Positions 17,042 to 24,520 of a stretch of 57,329 bases of DNA are shown one piece after another. The stretch covers positions 1 through 57,329 of the forward strand of contig CAJUPF010000009.1 in the NCBI GenBank assembly GCA_910588565.1. Direction: 5' to 3'. This DNA is from an uncultured Lachnospiraceae bacterium (lineage in GTDB: Bacteria > Bacillota > Clostridia > Lachnospirales > Lachnospiraceae). A model generated the notes under the pieces. That model saw only the letters and a list, made by a program, of their open reading frames with translations, searched no databases and was not told the origin of the DNA. Every line of letters starts with the position of its first letter. The stretch's first letter is position 1. A program made the position numbers and the translations under genes.

Positions 17042-17556
17042 TTCTGACTCCTCTGTGCATAATTTTGTTCGATTACTTTTATTACCAATTTTAAAGCCGC
17101 ATGTACGGAAGCAGCCCGTATTTCCTGCCTGTTCCCACTAAACTGATGCCGTTCTGTAGTTACCTTAATCTTGCCGCATGGCATAGAGGGAGCACCATCC
17201 TCATAGGCACAGGCCAGATAGACCAGCCCCACCGGCTTGTCCTCCGTGCCGCCGTCCGGTCCTGCAATTCCAGTGGAAATCACAGAAATATCCGTACCTG
17301 CGGCTTGTTTCGCTCCTTTTGCCATTTCTTCTGCTGTCTGGCTGCTGACCGCCCCGTACTGTTCTAACGTTGCATGAGAAACGCCAAGCAGTTTCTCCTT
17401 TGCCTCGTTTGAATAGGTAATATATCCTTCGCCAAAGTATCCTGAAATCCCAGGCACATTGACAAGCGTCGCGGCAATCAGTCCGCCTGTACAGGATTCC
17501 GCAGTGGCTATACTCAGATTATATTTCTCCAGCAGTTCATAAATATTCTGTTCCAT
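17038..17556 (-). CDS. cinA: CinA C-terminal domain protein (nicotinamide-nucleotide amidase)
   Basis: A 172-residue stand-alone CinA-C/PncC-type domain that deamidates nicotinamide mononucleotide in pyridine nucleotide recycling. Family blocks are visible: ATAESCTGGLIAATL, FGEGYITYSNEAK and STGIAGPDGGTEDKPVGLVY. The N-terminal MoCF domain of full-length CinA is absent. It lies between pgsA and rsmD and overlaps rsmD by 4 bp. Confidence 0.92.
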   Translation of the reverse strand: MEQNIYELLEKYNLSIATAESCTGGLIAATLVNVPGISGYFGEGYITYSNEAKEKLLGVSHATLEQYGAVSSQTAEEMAKGAKQAAGTDISVISTGIAGPDGGTEDKPVGLVYLACAYEDGAPSMPCGKIKVTTERHQFSGNRQEIRAASVHAALKLVIKVIEQNYAQRSQK

Positions 17557-17590
17557 GTCTCTTACGGCTCCTTATTCCTGTATTTTGATA

Positions 17591-18133
17591 CTATTTTTGT
17601 TCTTTTAATACCGATTTATTCTTAATAATATAGTCAATCAGGGAAATAATTGTCAAAGCCAGGGCAATATACGTAAGAACGATACCAAGCATCTGAAAAA
17701 TCTGATTGTCAAAATCCAGCACCAGTACAAGAATCATCAGCATCTGAAACGTCGTCTTAAATTTGCCCCAATAACTGGCCGCAATCACAATACCGTTGTC
17801 GGAAGCAATCAGCCGGAATCCACTGATAATAAATTCCCTGCTGATAATCACAATAACAATCCAGGCCGCCAGCTTTCCCGTTTCCACCAGGCAAATCATC
17901 GCTGCGCAGACCAGAAGCTTATCCGCAAGCGGGTCCATAAACTTTCCAAAATTCGTCACAAGATTGTACGTTCTTGCGATTTTTCCATCCGCGAAATCCG
18001 TCAGGCATGCTATTACAAAAATCGCGGCTGCAATATAATTGCTGTATGCCGTCAGCCCCGGATATAATAAGAATACTGCAAAAAACGGAATCAGCACTAC
18101 CCGAAATACCGTTAATTTATTGGGTAAATTCAT
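17591..18133 (-). CDS. pgsA: CDP-diacylglycerol-glycerol-3-phosphate phosphatidyltransferase
   Basis: Integral membrane enzyme making phosphatidylglycerol phosphate, the committed step to phosphatidylglycerol and cardiolipin. The 180 residues hold several hydrophobic helices and the CDP-alcohol phosphotransferase signature DFADGKIAR with the following GKFMDPLAD. It overlaps the end of rimO by 4 bp, so it is translationally coupled to it. Confidence 0.95.
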   Translation of the reverse strand: MNLPNKLTVFRVVLIPFFAVFLLYPGLTAYSNYIAAAIFVIACLTDFADGKIARTYNLVTNFGKFMDPLADKLLVCAAMICLVETGKLAAWIVIVIISREFIISGFRLIASDNGIVIAASYWGKFKTTFQMLMILVLVLDFDNQIFQMLGIVLTYIALALTIISLIDYIIKNKSVLKEQK

Positions 18134-19476
18134 CGTATCATCTCTCCTGTCAAATCATATTCAAAAGCCCCGGTTACCCGTACCTTTACCAAATCCCCTG
18201 TCATAAGCGTCTCGTCCGTATTGATAAAAATATAGCCGTCTACTTCAGGCGCATCCCGGTAAGTCCGCCCGATATAGGCAGATTCATCCGCCACCTGCCC
18301 CTCAATAAACGCGACCAGCTCTAATCCCTTTAAATCCTCATTCAGATCAAACGAAATCTCCTGCTGCAGCTCCATCACTTCATCTTTCCAGTCCAGCTTC
18401 GTCTCCTCTTCTATCTGATCCGGAAATGTTTCTGCCGGAGTGCCTTCTTCCGGTGAATAGGGAAATACACCCAGACGGTCAAATTCCATTTCATTGATAA
18501 ATTCCATCAGCTCTTCGTGCATCTGTTCTGTTTCTCCCGGAAATCCGCAGATAAAAGTCGTACGGATACAGATATCCGGAATCCGCTCCCGAAGCCTTTG
18601 TACAATCTGCCTGATATCATCCTGGTTTGTCTTTCTGCCCATCCGTTTTAAGATCGTATCTGATGCATGTTGAACCGGCATATCCAGATAATGGCATACC
18701 TTCTGATTGCGCAAAATCGCATCTATCAGTTCCTCATCGATTTCTTCCGGATAGCAGTACAAAATCCGAATCCAGTAAAGCCCAGAAATTTTATTTAACT
18801 CATCCAAAAGCCGGCCCAACGATTTCTTCCCATACAGATCCAAGCCATACAGCGTCGTCTCCTGCGCCACCAGAATCAGCTCTTTTACTCCCTGCGCCGC
18901 AAGCTCTTTCGCCTGCCGCGCCAATTCTTCTATCGGGACGCTTCGATAACTTCCACGGACTTTGGGGATAATACAATAGGTACAATGCTTATCACAGCCC
19001 TCTGCAATCTTCAGATAGGCATAATGGCCTCCTGTTGTAAGAACACGCTTTTTCTGCATAGGCTGCGGTTCTTCAAGTTCCCGGAACTTCCGGAAACGAT
19101 CTCCGGCCAAAACGGTACGAATTGCCTCCACAATGCCATCATAGGAATTCGTGCCGAGAATGGCATCCGCTTCCGGTATTTCTTCTTCGATTTCCTTCTG
19201 GTAACGCTCTGCCAGACAACCGGTTACAATCAATGCTTTTAAACTGCCTGTTTCCTTGTATTCCGCCATTTCCAGAATAGTCTGAATACTCTCTTCTTTG
19301 GCATCTCCGATAAAACAGCAGGTATTGACAATAATAATATCCGCCTCTGCTTCATCATCTGTAAACGTAATCCCCTCCGGACATACATCTATCCCATGTT
19401 CGGAAAGCATACCCAGCATCATTTCCGAATCCACCAGATTCTTATCACATCCCAATGAAACAAAAAATAACTTCAT
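18130..19476 (-). CDS. rimO: Ribosomal protein S12 methylthiotransferase
   Basis: Radical SAM enzyme that methylthiolates Asp89 of ribosomal protein S12. Residues 1-125 are the UPF0004 domain with cluster cysteines Cys10, Cys53 or Cys54, and Cys87; the radical SAM cluster is Cys161, Cys165 and Cys168 (CDKHCTYC); the C-terminal 65 residues are a TRAM domain. The region after Cys168 (IIPKVRGSYRS) fits RimO better than MiaB. A GAGGAAT site precedes the ATG. It is the first gene of the run to coaD, just downstream of the 45-bp tandem repeats. Confidence 0.95.
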   Translation of the reverse strand: MKLFFVSLGCDKNLVDSEMMLGMLSEHGIDVCPEGITFTDDEAEADIIIVNTCCFIGDAKEESIQTILEMAEYKETGSLKALIVTGCLAERYQKEIEEEIPEADAILGTNSYDGIVEAIRTVLAGDRFRKFRELEEPQPMQKKRVLTTGGHYAYLKIAEGCDKHCTYCIIPKVRGSYRSVPIEELARQAKELAAQGVKELILVAQETTLYGLDLYGKKSLGRLLDELNKISGLYWIRILYCYPEEIDEELIDAILRNQKVCHYLDMPVQHASDTILKRMGRKTNQDDIRQIVQRLRERIPDICIRTTFICGFPGETEQMHEELMEFINEMEFDRLGVFPYSPEEGTPAETFPDQIEEETKLDWKDEVMELQQEISFDLNEDLKGLELVAFIEGQVADESAYIGRTYRDAPEVDGYIFINTDETLMTGDLVKVRVTGAFEYDLTGEMIR

Positions 19477-19490
19477 CTATTCCTCCATCC

Positions 19491-19625
19491 CCTCCGGGTA
19501 TCCCTTTTTGCCATTCGGCAATAATATGGTAACACCCTCCGGGTATCCCTTTTTGCCATTCGGCAATAATATGGTAACACCCTCCGGGTATACCTTTTTG
19601 CCATTCGGCAGTAATATGGTAAAAA
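19491..19625 (-). repeat. Three tandem copies of a 45-bp unit
   Basis: Units at 19491-19535, 19536-19580 and 19581-19625 are nearly identical, the last with a few changes. On the minus strand each unit holds two small hairpins, TTGCC-GAAT-GGCAA and ACCC-GGA-GGGT. The array begins directly at the T-tract of the rpoZ terminator and runs up to the rimO ribosome binding site. A further related copy lies at 50250-50292. The array is also open in one frame because 45 is a multiple of three, but I see no sign that it is a protein. Confidence 0.9.
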
Positions 19626-19665
19626 GGATGTCAAAACTTGAAAATCCGCGTTTTGCACATCCTTT
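19623..19665 (-). terminator. Rho-independent terminator after rpoZ
   Basis: On the minus strand AAAGGATGT-G-CAAAAC pairs with GTTTTG-ACATCCTTT around a 12-nt loop, a 15-bp stem with one bulge, followed by TTTTTACC. It starts 5 bp after the rpoZ stop codon. Confidence 0.85.
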
Positions 19666-19670
19666 CCATA

Positions 19671-19925
19671 CTATTCTTCTTCCGCCTCTTCAGTTTCTTC
19701 ACTGAGAATCTTCACATCGCCAATATATAATTCCTCTACTGCAACAGAAAGCGGCTTCTTTCCTTTGGAATTAGGTACCATAGGCTCTGCTCCGCCGATA
19801 ATCTGGCGGGCCCTCTTTGCTGCTGCAATTACAATGGAATAACGGCTGTTTACCACTGGTTCCTCTCCAATTGAAACATCGTTGTTCACAACTTTCATCA
19901 ATTCTACATAAGACGGATGTATCAT
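19671..19925 (-). CDS. rpoZ: RNA polymerase omega subunit
   Basis: An 84-residue omega subunit that helps assemble RNA polymerase. The conserved block NSRYSIVIAAAKRARQII is present near residues 26-43, and the C-terminal half has AVEELYIGDVKIL with an acidic tail (EETEEAEEE). It follows gmk by 3 bp, the usual gmk-rpoZ arrangement of Firmicutes, and is followed by a strong terminator. Confidence 0.93.
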   Translation of the reverse strand: MIHPSYVELMKVVNNDVSIGEEPVVNSRYSIVIAAAKRARQIIGGAEPMVPNSKGKKPLSVAVEELYIGDVKILSEETEEAEEE

Positions 19926-19928
19926 ACT

Positions 19929-20570
19929 TTATTCTCCTTTCGAGAAGTCCTTTAACTCCTCTTTTATTCTGGTTATAAATTCCTGATTGCGTAATACCTT
20001 TCTGTGCTCGTTCCGGACAATGGAATGGAACTCTTCCACACATCGGTCTACCGTATCGTTAATCAACAGATAATCATAAGCCTCTACCAGAAACGCTTCT
20101 TCATAGGCTCTTGACAGCCTCGCTTCCACAACCTGAAGCTCTTCTGTACCCCGGCCTAACAGACGTTCTTTTAATGTCTGCGCATCCGGCGGCGCCACAA
20201 ACATCAGAAGCGCATCGGGAAACATCTCTTTGACCTTTCCCGCTCCCTGCATTTCAATTTCAAGGATCACATCCTTGCCGGCGTCTAACTGCTCTTCTAC
20301 ATATGCTTTTGGCGTGCCGTAATAATTATCAACGTACAAAGCATACTCGATCAGCTCTTTTTTTTCAATCATTTTTTCAAATTCTTCTCTTGTTTTGAAA
20401 AAATATTCTCTTCCATCTTTTTCCGTCGCCCGCGGCAGTCTTGTAGTAGCGGAAACCGACAGAGAATAATATGACCTGTAACGGCTTATTAATTCTCTAA
20501 CGATGGTTCCCTTGCCCGATCCGGAAAACCCGGAAAAAACAATTAAGATACCTCTTGCTTTTTCGCTCAT
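19929..20570 (-). CDS. gmk: Guanylate kinase
   Basis: Phosphorylates GMP to GDP with ATP. The 213-residue protein has the P-loop GFSGSGKGT (14-22), the GMP-binding segment SVSATTRLPRATEKDGREYFF and the lid region. Length and order yicC-remA-gmk-rpoZ are typical. The start directly abuts the stop of the DUF370 gene. Confidence 0.96.
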   Translation of the reverse strand: MSEKARGILIVFSGFSGSGKGTIVRELISRYRSYYSLSVSATTRLPRATEKDGREYFFKTREEFEKMIEKKELIEYALYVDNYYGTPKAYVEEQLDAGKDVILEIEMQGAGKVKEMFPDALLMFVAPPDAQTLKERLLGRGTEELQVVEARLSRAYEEAFLVEAYDYLLINDTVDRCVEEFHSIVRNEHRKVLRNQEFITRIKEELKDFSKGE

Positions 20571-20825
20571 CTATTCTTCCTCTTTGCTTCCTGCCTGAAA
20601 ACGGCCTGCCAGTGTATCCGGCCCAAGAGCAGATAATACCACGGTATTCTGATCCATAACAAGGATACTTCTGGTCTTTCTTCCCTGGGTGGCATCTACT
20701 ACCCGTTCTTCCTGTTTGGCCTGCTGTACCAGCCGCTTTGCGGGTGCGGAATCCGGTGTCACAATGACAAGAATCTTGTCCGTATGTACCAGATTGCCGA
20801 ATCCAATGTTCATAAGTCCTGCCAT
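20571..20825 (-). CDS. remA: DUF370 / RemA-like DNA-binding regulator
   Basis: A small (84-residue) DUF370 protein; RemA of Bacillus is a DNA-binding activator of biofilm-matrix and osmolyte genes. The family core MNIGFGNLVHTDKILVIVTPDSAPAKRL and the segment DATQGRKTRSILVMD are clear. Two ATGs lie six bases apart; AGGGG is about 6 nt before 20825 but adjacent to 20831, so I chose 20825. The yicC-remA-gmk-rpoZ order is common in Firmicutes. The targets in this organism cannot be read from the sequence. Confidence 0.9.
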   Translation of the reverse strand: MAGLMNIGFGNLVHTDKILVIVTPDSAPAKRLVQQAKQEERVVDATQGRKTRSILVMDQNTVVLSALGPDTLAGRFQAGSKEEE

Positions 20826-20834
20826 AGCCATCCC

Positions 20835-21713
20835 CTACTCTATGTTCTGAATCTGCTCTCTGACTTTTTCGATGTCTGTCTTTAAATTAATTCCGATATC
20901 TGATATAGTCAGATCGGTTGTCTTAGATAAAATCGTATTCGCTTCCCGGTTCATCTCCTGCGCGATAAAATCCAGTTTTCTGCCGATGCTGCCGCCTTCC
21001 TGTAAAGCTGCTTTTGTCGATTCCACATGGCTGCGCAGACGCACAAGCTCTTCATCCACACAAATCTTATCCGCAAAAATCGTAACCTCCATGGCTATTC
21101 TGCTTTCATCCATCTGTTTATCGTCAAACAATTCTCTGACTTTCTCCTGCAGACGTTTCTTATATTCTGCCAGAATCGCCGGAGAACGTTTTTCAATTTC
21201 ACTCACATAGCCTGACATGGTATTCAGTTTGTCCATCAGATCCGCTGCCAGACGTTCTCCCTCTGTAATCCTGCTTGCAACAAACTTCTCACAGGCTCCC
21301 CGGAGCGCTTTCTCCAAAAGCGTCCAGAGTTCCTTTTCGTCCACACTCTGCTCTTCCATGGTAAATACTTCCGGGCATCTTAAAAGCGTACTGACACGCA
21401 CATCGTTCTCTAATCCAAACGTCCTTGCCATCTGGTTCAGATAATTCAAATATGCCGCCGCCATGTCTTCGTTGTAATTTAACGCAAAATTTTCTTCCGT
21501 ATAATCTTCATATGAGACAAACACGTCTACCTTACCCCGCTGCACATATTCCTTCAATACGGTACGGATAGAGCCCTCAAAAAAACTCAGCTTCTTTGGC
21601 ATCTTGATACCTGCATCCAGATACCGGTGATTTACGGATTTTAGCTCCACTGTAAACTTCCGGTCATGCTCCATCACTTCACAACGGCCAAATCCAGTCA
21701 TGCTCTTAATCAT
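20835..21713 (-). CDS. yicC: YicC/YloC-family endoribonuclease
   Basis: A 292-residue YicC-like protein; family members act as endoribonucleases in RNA turnover. The N-terminal signature MIKSMTGFGRCEV and the C-terminal DUF1732 region ending in EKVREQIQNIE are diagnostic. I set the start at 21713 because GAGGGAGG lies 5-6 nt upstream; an in-frame ATG at 21797 would include a hydrophilic extension that family members lack and would place the -10 box inside the gene. First gene of the operon to rpoZ. Confidence 0.94.
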   Translation of the reverse strand: MIKSMTGFGRCEVMEHDRKFTVELKSVNHRYLDAGIKMPKKLSFFEGSIRTVLKEYVQRGKVDVFVSYEDYTEENFALNYNEDMAAAYLNYLNQMARTFGLENDVRVSTLLRCPEVFTMEEQSVDEKELWTLLEKALRGACEKFVASRITEGERLAADLMDKLNTMSGYVSEIEKRSPAILAEYKKRLQEKVRELFDDKQMDESRIAMEVTIFADKICVDEELVRLRSHVESTKAALQEGGSIGRKLDFIAQEMNREANTILSKTTDLTISDIGINLKTDIEKVREQIQNIE

Positions 21714-21768
21714 GCCAGCCTCCCTCATCTGTTTTCCTGTTTTTCCATCTATCCCCATAATCGTTTTT

Positions 21769-21797
21769 ATTATATAAGAAAACTTACCATTCGTCAA
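21769..21797 (-). promoter_or_regulatory. Promoter of the yicC-remA-gmk-rpoZ operon
   Basis: On the minus strand TTGACG (21792-21797), a 17-bp spacer and TATAAT (21769-21774) form a near-consensus vegetative promoter about 55 bp before the yicC start. Confidence 0.85.
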
Positions 21798-21827
21798 ACA
21801 GTTTATGAAACCTCGATCGTGTAATCA

Positions 21828-21870
21828 GATTACAGGGGAAACGGCAAAGCGTCCGTCAGGGAGAGTCCGT
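21828..21870 (+). repeat. Conserved-loop hairpin repeat, copy B
   Basis: ACGG (21841-21844) pairs with CCGT (21867-21870) around a loop that matches copy A at 18 of 20 positions (AAGCGTCCGT and AGGGAGAG). The upstream flank ATTACAGGGG also resembles that of copy C. It sits just upstream of the yicC promoter. Confidence 0.65.
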
Positions 21871-21887
21871 GATTAGCAACGTTATAC

Positions 21888-21939
21888 AAAAAAACCGACA
21901 GCAACATTGGCAAAAGACGCAATGATTTTATGCTGTCGG
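21888..21939 (-). terminator. Terminator-like hairpin
   Basis: CCGACAGCA (21895-21903) and TGCTGTCGG (21931-21939) form a perfect 9-bp stem with a 27-nt loop, followed on the minus strand by seven T residues. It would end transcripts coming from the 80-codon-class gene at 22198 and the gene remnant before it. Confidence 0.7.
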
Positions 21940-22019
21940 AACAAAAAATATGCAATTTCAATCAAATAACAGGTTCCTCACTGGCAATGCCAGCATTCTT
22001 CAACTATGCACGTATGGCT

Positions 22020-22163
22020 TTATCCACTGTCACCCTTATGGTAATTAACTCCAGTCAACAGTATATTTCCACTGTATGCCTCCAATGATTTCATATACTG
22101 CCGTTTCCTGAGCTGTACAATTGCGCCTTCGGCCGATTTATTATATTTAAGCTCAACTGCCTT
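22020..22163 (-). pseudogene. C-terminal remnant of a PD-(D/E)XK nuclease/AAA-like protein
   Basis: On the minus strand 47 codons read as a fragment containing AVELKYNKSAEGAIVQL, then RQYMKSLEAYSGNILL and GVNYHKGDSG before a stop. This matches my memory of the C-terminal nuclease domain (DUF1703/PDDEXK_9) of AAA-ATPase-like proteins common in gut Firmicutes, with the ELK catalytic motif kept. A stop codon precedes the fragment in frame, there is no start, and the N-terminal ATPase part is absent. It is therefore a decayed piece, of a subtype different from the pseudogene at 29169-30014. Confidence 0.7.
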
Positions 22164-22197
22164 TCATTTTTCGCTCCCCCTTTGCCAAAGAAGCTCT

Positions 22198-22431
22198 TTA
22201 AATCGGATACATTTCTTTTATCTTATCAAACAGCTCCATATCTTCCGCTGTCAGCTTCACATTGGCGGCAAGGCTTTGGCCATTGGATTTGGTGATTTTT
22301 ACCTCAATAACAGTGCCTTCGTCCATGGACAACTGTGCCGCTGCCCGGAAAAAGGCCGGAAGCTTGGGATGGTTTGCGGTAAACTTATCCCACATGGATT
22401 TTACTTGAAACATAATCGTCGGATTTATCAT
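22198..22431 (-). CDS. Small conserved-looking protein, unknown function
   Basis: A 77-residue soluble protein I do not recognise. The N-terminal half is amphipathic and aromatic (INPTIMFQVKSMWDKFTANHPKLPAFFRAA is helical in character), and the second half has a beta-like stretch GTVIEVKITKSNG and an acidic helix to the end. The start at 22431 is supported by AAGGAG about 10 nt upstream; the ATG at 22440 is too close to that site. It follows the two unknown genes at 22.6-24.1 kb after a 216-bp gap. Confidence 0.65.
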   Translation of the reverse strand: MINPTIMFQVKSMWDKFTANHPKLPAFFRAAAQLSMDEGTVIEVKITKSNGQSLAANVKLTAEDMELFDKIKEMYPI

Positions 22432-22647
22432 AATCAGCATTCTCCTTATCTGTTTTTATCATACGGGCAAGTCTGTATCCTGCAAAACTCTGCGCTGTAT
22501 TCTTTCATTGGCAGCAGTCCGCATCGCTGATGGAAACCAATATTGTCCAATGGAAAAGCAGCCAGGAGCATCTGTCAGGATATCACTGTGTCCGTATATC
22601 AGTTTACTACAGATTTCGGATTCTGCAAAGACAAAAATTCAGGATAT

Positions 22648-23337
22648 CTATTTCCGGTACATAAAATCCAGGTAAGCCTGCATACTGTATTCGTAGTATG
22701 CTACGGCCTGCCGCTGTTTTAATATTGTCATGTCATGAATCGTGTTTTCAAACATATTAATAAAATTCTCTCTGTCATGCAGCCCCATAGAACCCATAGA
22801 AGGGCCATAGGGAAGCGACGTCAGGCCTCCATTTTTATCCACGCCCAGATGGGCTTCCAAAGCGTGCATTTCCACCAGGGTCGCATATTCGGGATTGATA
22901 TCGTTGATATGTATGGTCTGCTCAAATTCCGCTCCGTTTTCATCTACGCCTTTGGCAATCACAGTTGGATCTTCCTCTGTAGAATCCGGCGCATATTTGA
23001 TATAATAGGATAAACCAGAACCATTTCCGCCGGAATAGAGCATATCATCTGTTTGTAAATAGATCATATAAGTGTCTTTTGGCGCTTTTACAGCAGGCGC
23101 TGCCGGTTTGTTGATACGATCCGCCAGAAAATCTCTGGTATATCCTGTGCCTGCTGTTGTTTTGGCATGGGACAGCGCAGGATGCACAGAAGGCGCTGCC
23201 GCTTCCTTGTCAGAGGATACTTCCGGTTTTTGAAAAGCCGCCGCCCCGGTTCTGCCAGAGGATTTTGCCGTTTTCGCGGAAGATACCGCCCCTGTTTGAT
23301 AAGATGGTATCGATGGATACCCAAAAAGTGTTTTCAA
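22648..23337 (-). CDS. Unknown protein with disordered N-terminus
   Basis: A 229-residue protein without signal peptide or membrane segment. Residues 1-80 are rich in Ala, Ser, Pro and Lys (low complexity, probably disordered); about 88-229 look folded, with TYMIYLQTDDMLYSGGNGSGLSYYIKYA, then a region around an acidic-hydrophobic helix (PEYATLVEMHALEAHLG) and a C-terminal helix. I do not recognise a family. It lies 83 bp after the gene at 23421-24089, same strand, so the two are likely co-transcribed. A role in a surface or motility-related pathway is possible but nothing here shows it. Confidence 0.7.
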   Translation of the reverse strand: MKTLFGYPSIPSYQTGAVSSAKTAKSSGRTGAAAFQKPEVSSDKEAAAPSVHPALSHAKTTAGTGYTRDFLADRINKPAAPAVKAPKDTYMIYLQTDDMLYSGGNGSGLSYYIKYAPDSTEEDPTVIAKGVDENGAEFEQTIHINDINPEYATLVEMHALEAHLGVDKNGGLTSLPYGPSMGSMGLHDRENFINMFENTIHDMTILKQRQAVAYYEYSMQAYLDFMYRK

Positions 23338-23420
23338 GCTGCATTCTCCTTTTCTTTCTTATTCATGTGTTCTTGTAATCTCTTTGTGCCTGCTTTTGCG
23401 CGTTGGTTAAGCGTGCATTT

Positions 23421-24089
23421 TTATTCGTTACTGGATAAAATATCTAAAATAGAAGGCGCTATCATATAGGCCTCATACAAACCCAAAGATTTTGGATGCA
23501 GCAGAGGACTGCTGCCCGATCGGATTGCTGCGGCTTCCGCATCGTATTTCTCCTTTGCCACACGTTTTGCAGCCGCTTTGTTTTCCAGTAATTCGTCATA
23601 ATATTCCTGCAGCTTTTTCCGGCGCTTTGCCCGGCGTTCCCAGTAATCGTCTTTATCATCAGTATCAAACATACTGCCGCCCCCAAAGCTTTCGCCATAA
23701 GATTCCTCTTCGGAAGCGCCAAAATGCAGAATAGAATAATTCTGGCTCTGGTATGGATCACGGAAGGAAAAATTAGTACGGATCGATTCCAATACATGCG
23801 CTTCATATTCCGGGTCCTGTTTCATAGCTTCAAAACCACTGTCCGTAATTTCAATATGCCAGTGCCAGCCAGACTGGGATGGATGAAGTGGAATCCGGGC
23901 AATTTTGTCGTAGATATATTCCTTATATTCTTCCATTGTCATATGTTCTGTTGAAACAGGAGCTGACTCAATCTTTTCCGCAAGATGATCCCGGAAAGAC
24001 GGAGACAAAGCCGAAGTTTTTTTGGGGCCGTAGCATTTCATAAAGTTTGTGTAAGTCCTGGTCATAGAATTTACATCAATTCCGCTCAT
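23421..24089 (-). CDS. Unknown soluble protein
   Basis: A 222-residue protein that I cannot assign. The N-terminal third (MSGIDVNSMTRTYTNFMKCY) is short helices; residues about 45-100 have a conserved-looking block with WHWHIEITDSGFEAM; a flexible acidic Gly/Ser stretch follows, then a basic Lys/Arg/Glu coiled coil (ERRAKRRKKLQEYYDELLENK) and a hydrophobic C-terminal end. An AAAGGAGG site lies 5 nt before the ATG. A 78-bp nested-hairpin repeat sits 85 bp upstream, in what should be its 5' region. It pairs with the unknown gene downstream. Confidence 0.7.
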   Translation of the reverse strand: MSGIDVNSMTRTYTNFMKCYGPKKTSALSPSFRDHLAEKIESAPVSTEHMTMEEYKEYIYDKIARIPLHPSQSGWHWHIEITDSGFEAMKQDPEYEAHVLESIRTNFSFRDPYQSQNYSILHFGASEEESYGESFGGGSMFDTDDKDDYWERRAKRRKKLQEYYDELLENKAAAKRVAKEKYDAEAAAIRSGSSPLLHPKSLGLYEAYMIAPSILDILSSNE

Positions 24090-24173
24090 AGCTGCCTCCT
24101 TTCATGGAAATCTTTGTAACAGTTTAGACAGAGCTGCGCATTTACTGCGCTGACCGTACCAAAATATGTGGCC

Positions 24174-24251
24174 AGGAAGCATCTGGCCCTTCGCCTCAGG
24201 CGACTTTACATGGGCCAGATGCCTGTAACAGTGAGAGTATCTGAACTGTTA
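24174..24251 (-). repeat. 78-bp nested-hairpin repeat, copy 2
   Basis: Outer stem GCATCTGGCCC/GGGCCAGATGC (24179-24189 with 24212-24222) encloses inner stem TCGCC/GGCGA (24191-24195 with 24199-24203). It aligns without gaps to 92-169. The 24090-24520 gap holds this repeat, the terminator at 24455-24493 and AT-rich sequence; no gene is visible. Confidence 0.8.
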
Positions 24252-24454
24252 AAATCTTTTCCCTCAAATTTCTAACTTTTCGTTTCTATAGTAAATACGA
24301 TTCAGAAATGAAAAAAGTTTCTTTTTTATAAAAATTTTTATTGTATTCATTTCCTATCCACAAAGGACATAATATAACTCCTCTATATCCTTCCCATGGA
24401 TTTTTACTGGTTTTTACAGGCAATATCCAAAACAATTTCTGGAATAATTTTCCA

Positions 24455-24493
24455 CAAAAAAGAAAACGGCATAGCCAAAGCTGCACCGTTTTC
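24455..24493 (-). terminator. Terminator of the rhomboid-TerD-rubrerythrin operon
   Basis: On the minus strand GAAAACGG pairs with CCGTTTTC with an inner AGC-TTTG-GCT stem, followed by TTCTTTTTTG. It begins 28 bp after the stop of the phosphoesterase-rubrerythrin gene. Confidence 0.85.
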
Positions 24494-24520
24494 CTAAACT
24501 ATTTTTTATTTATGATAGGA

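Noticed and set aside
19491..19625. Possible CRISPR array
   Set aside because: Three 45-bp units are directly adjacent with no unique spacers, and no cas genes are present.
19298..19705. 135-codon plus-strand frame and a 61-codon minus-strand frame over the 45-bp repeats
   Set aside because: Both stay open because the unit is a multiple of three; neither has a ribosome binding site, and they overlap rimO and rpoZ.
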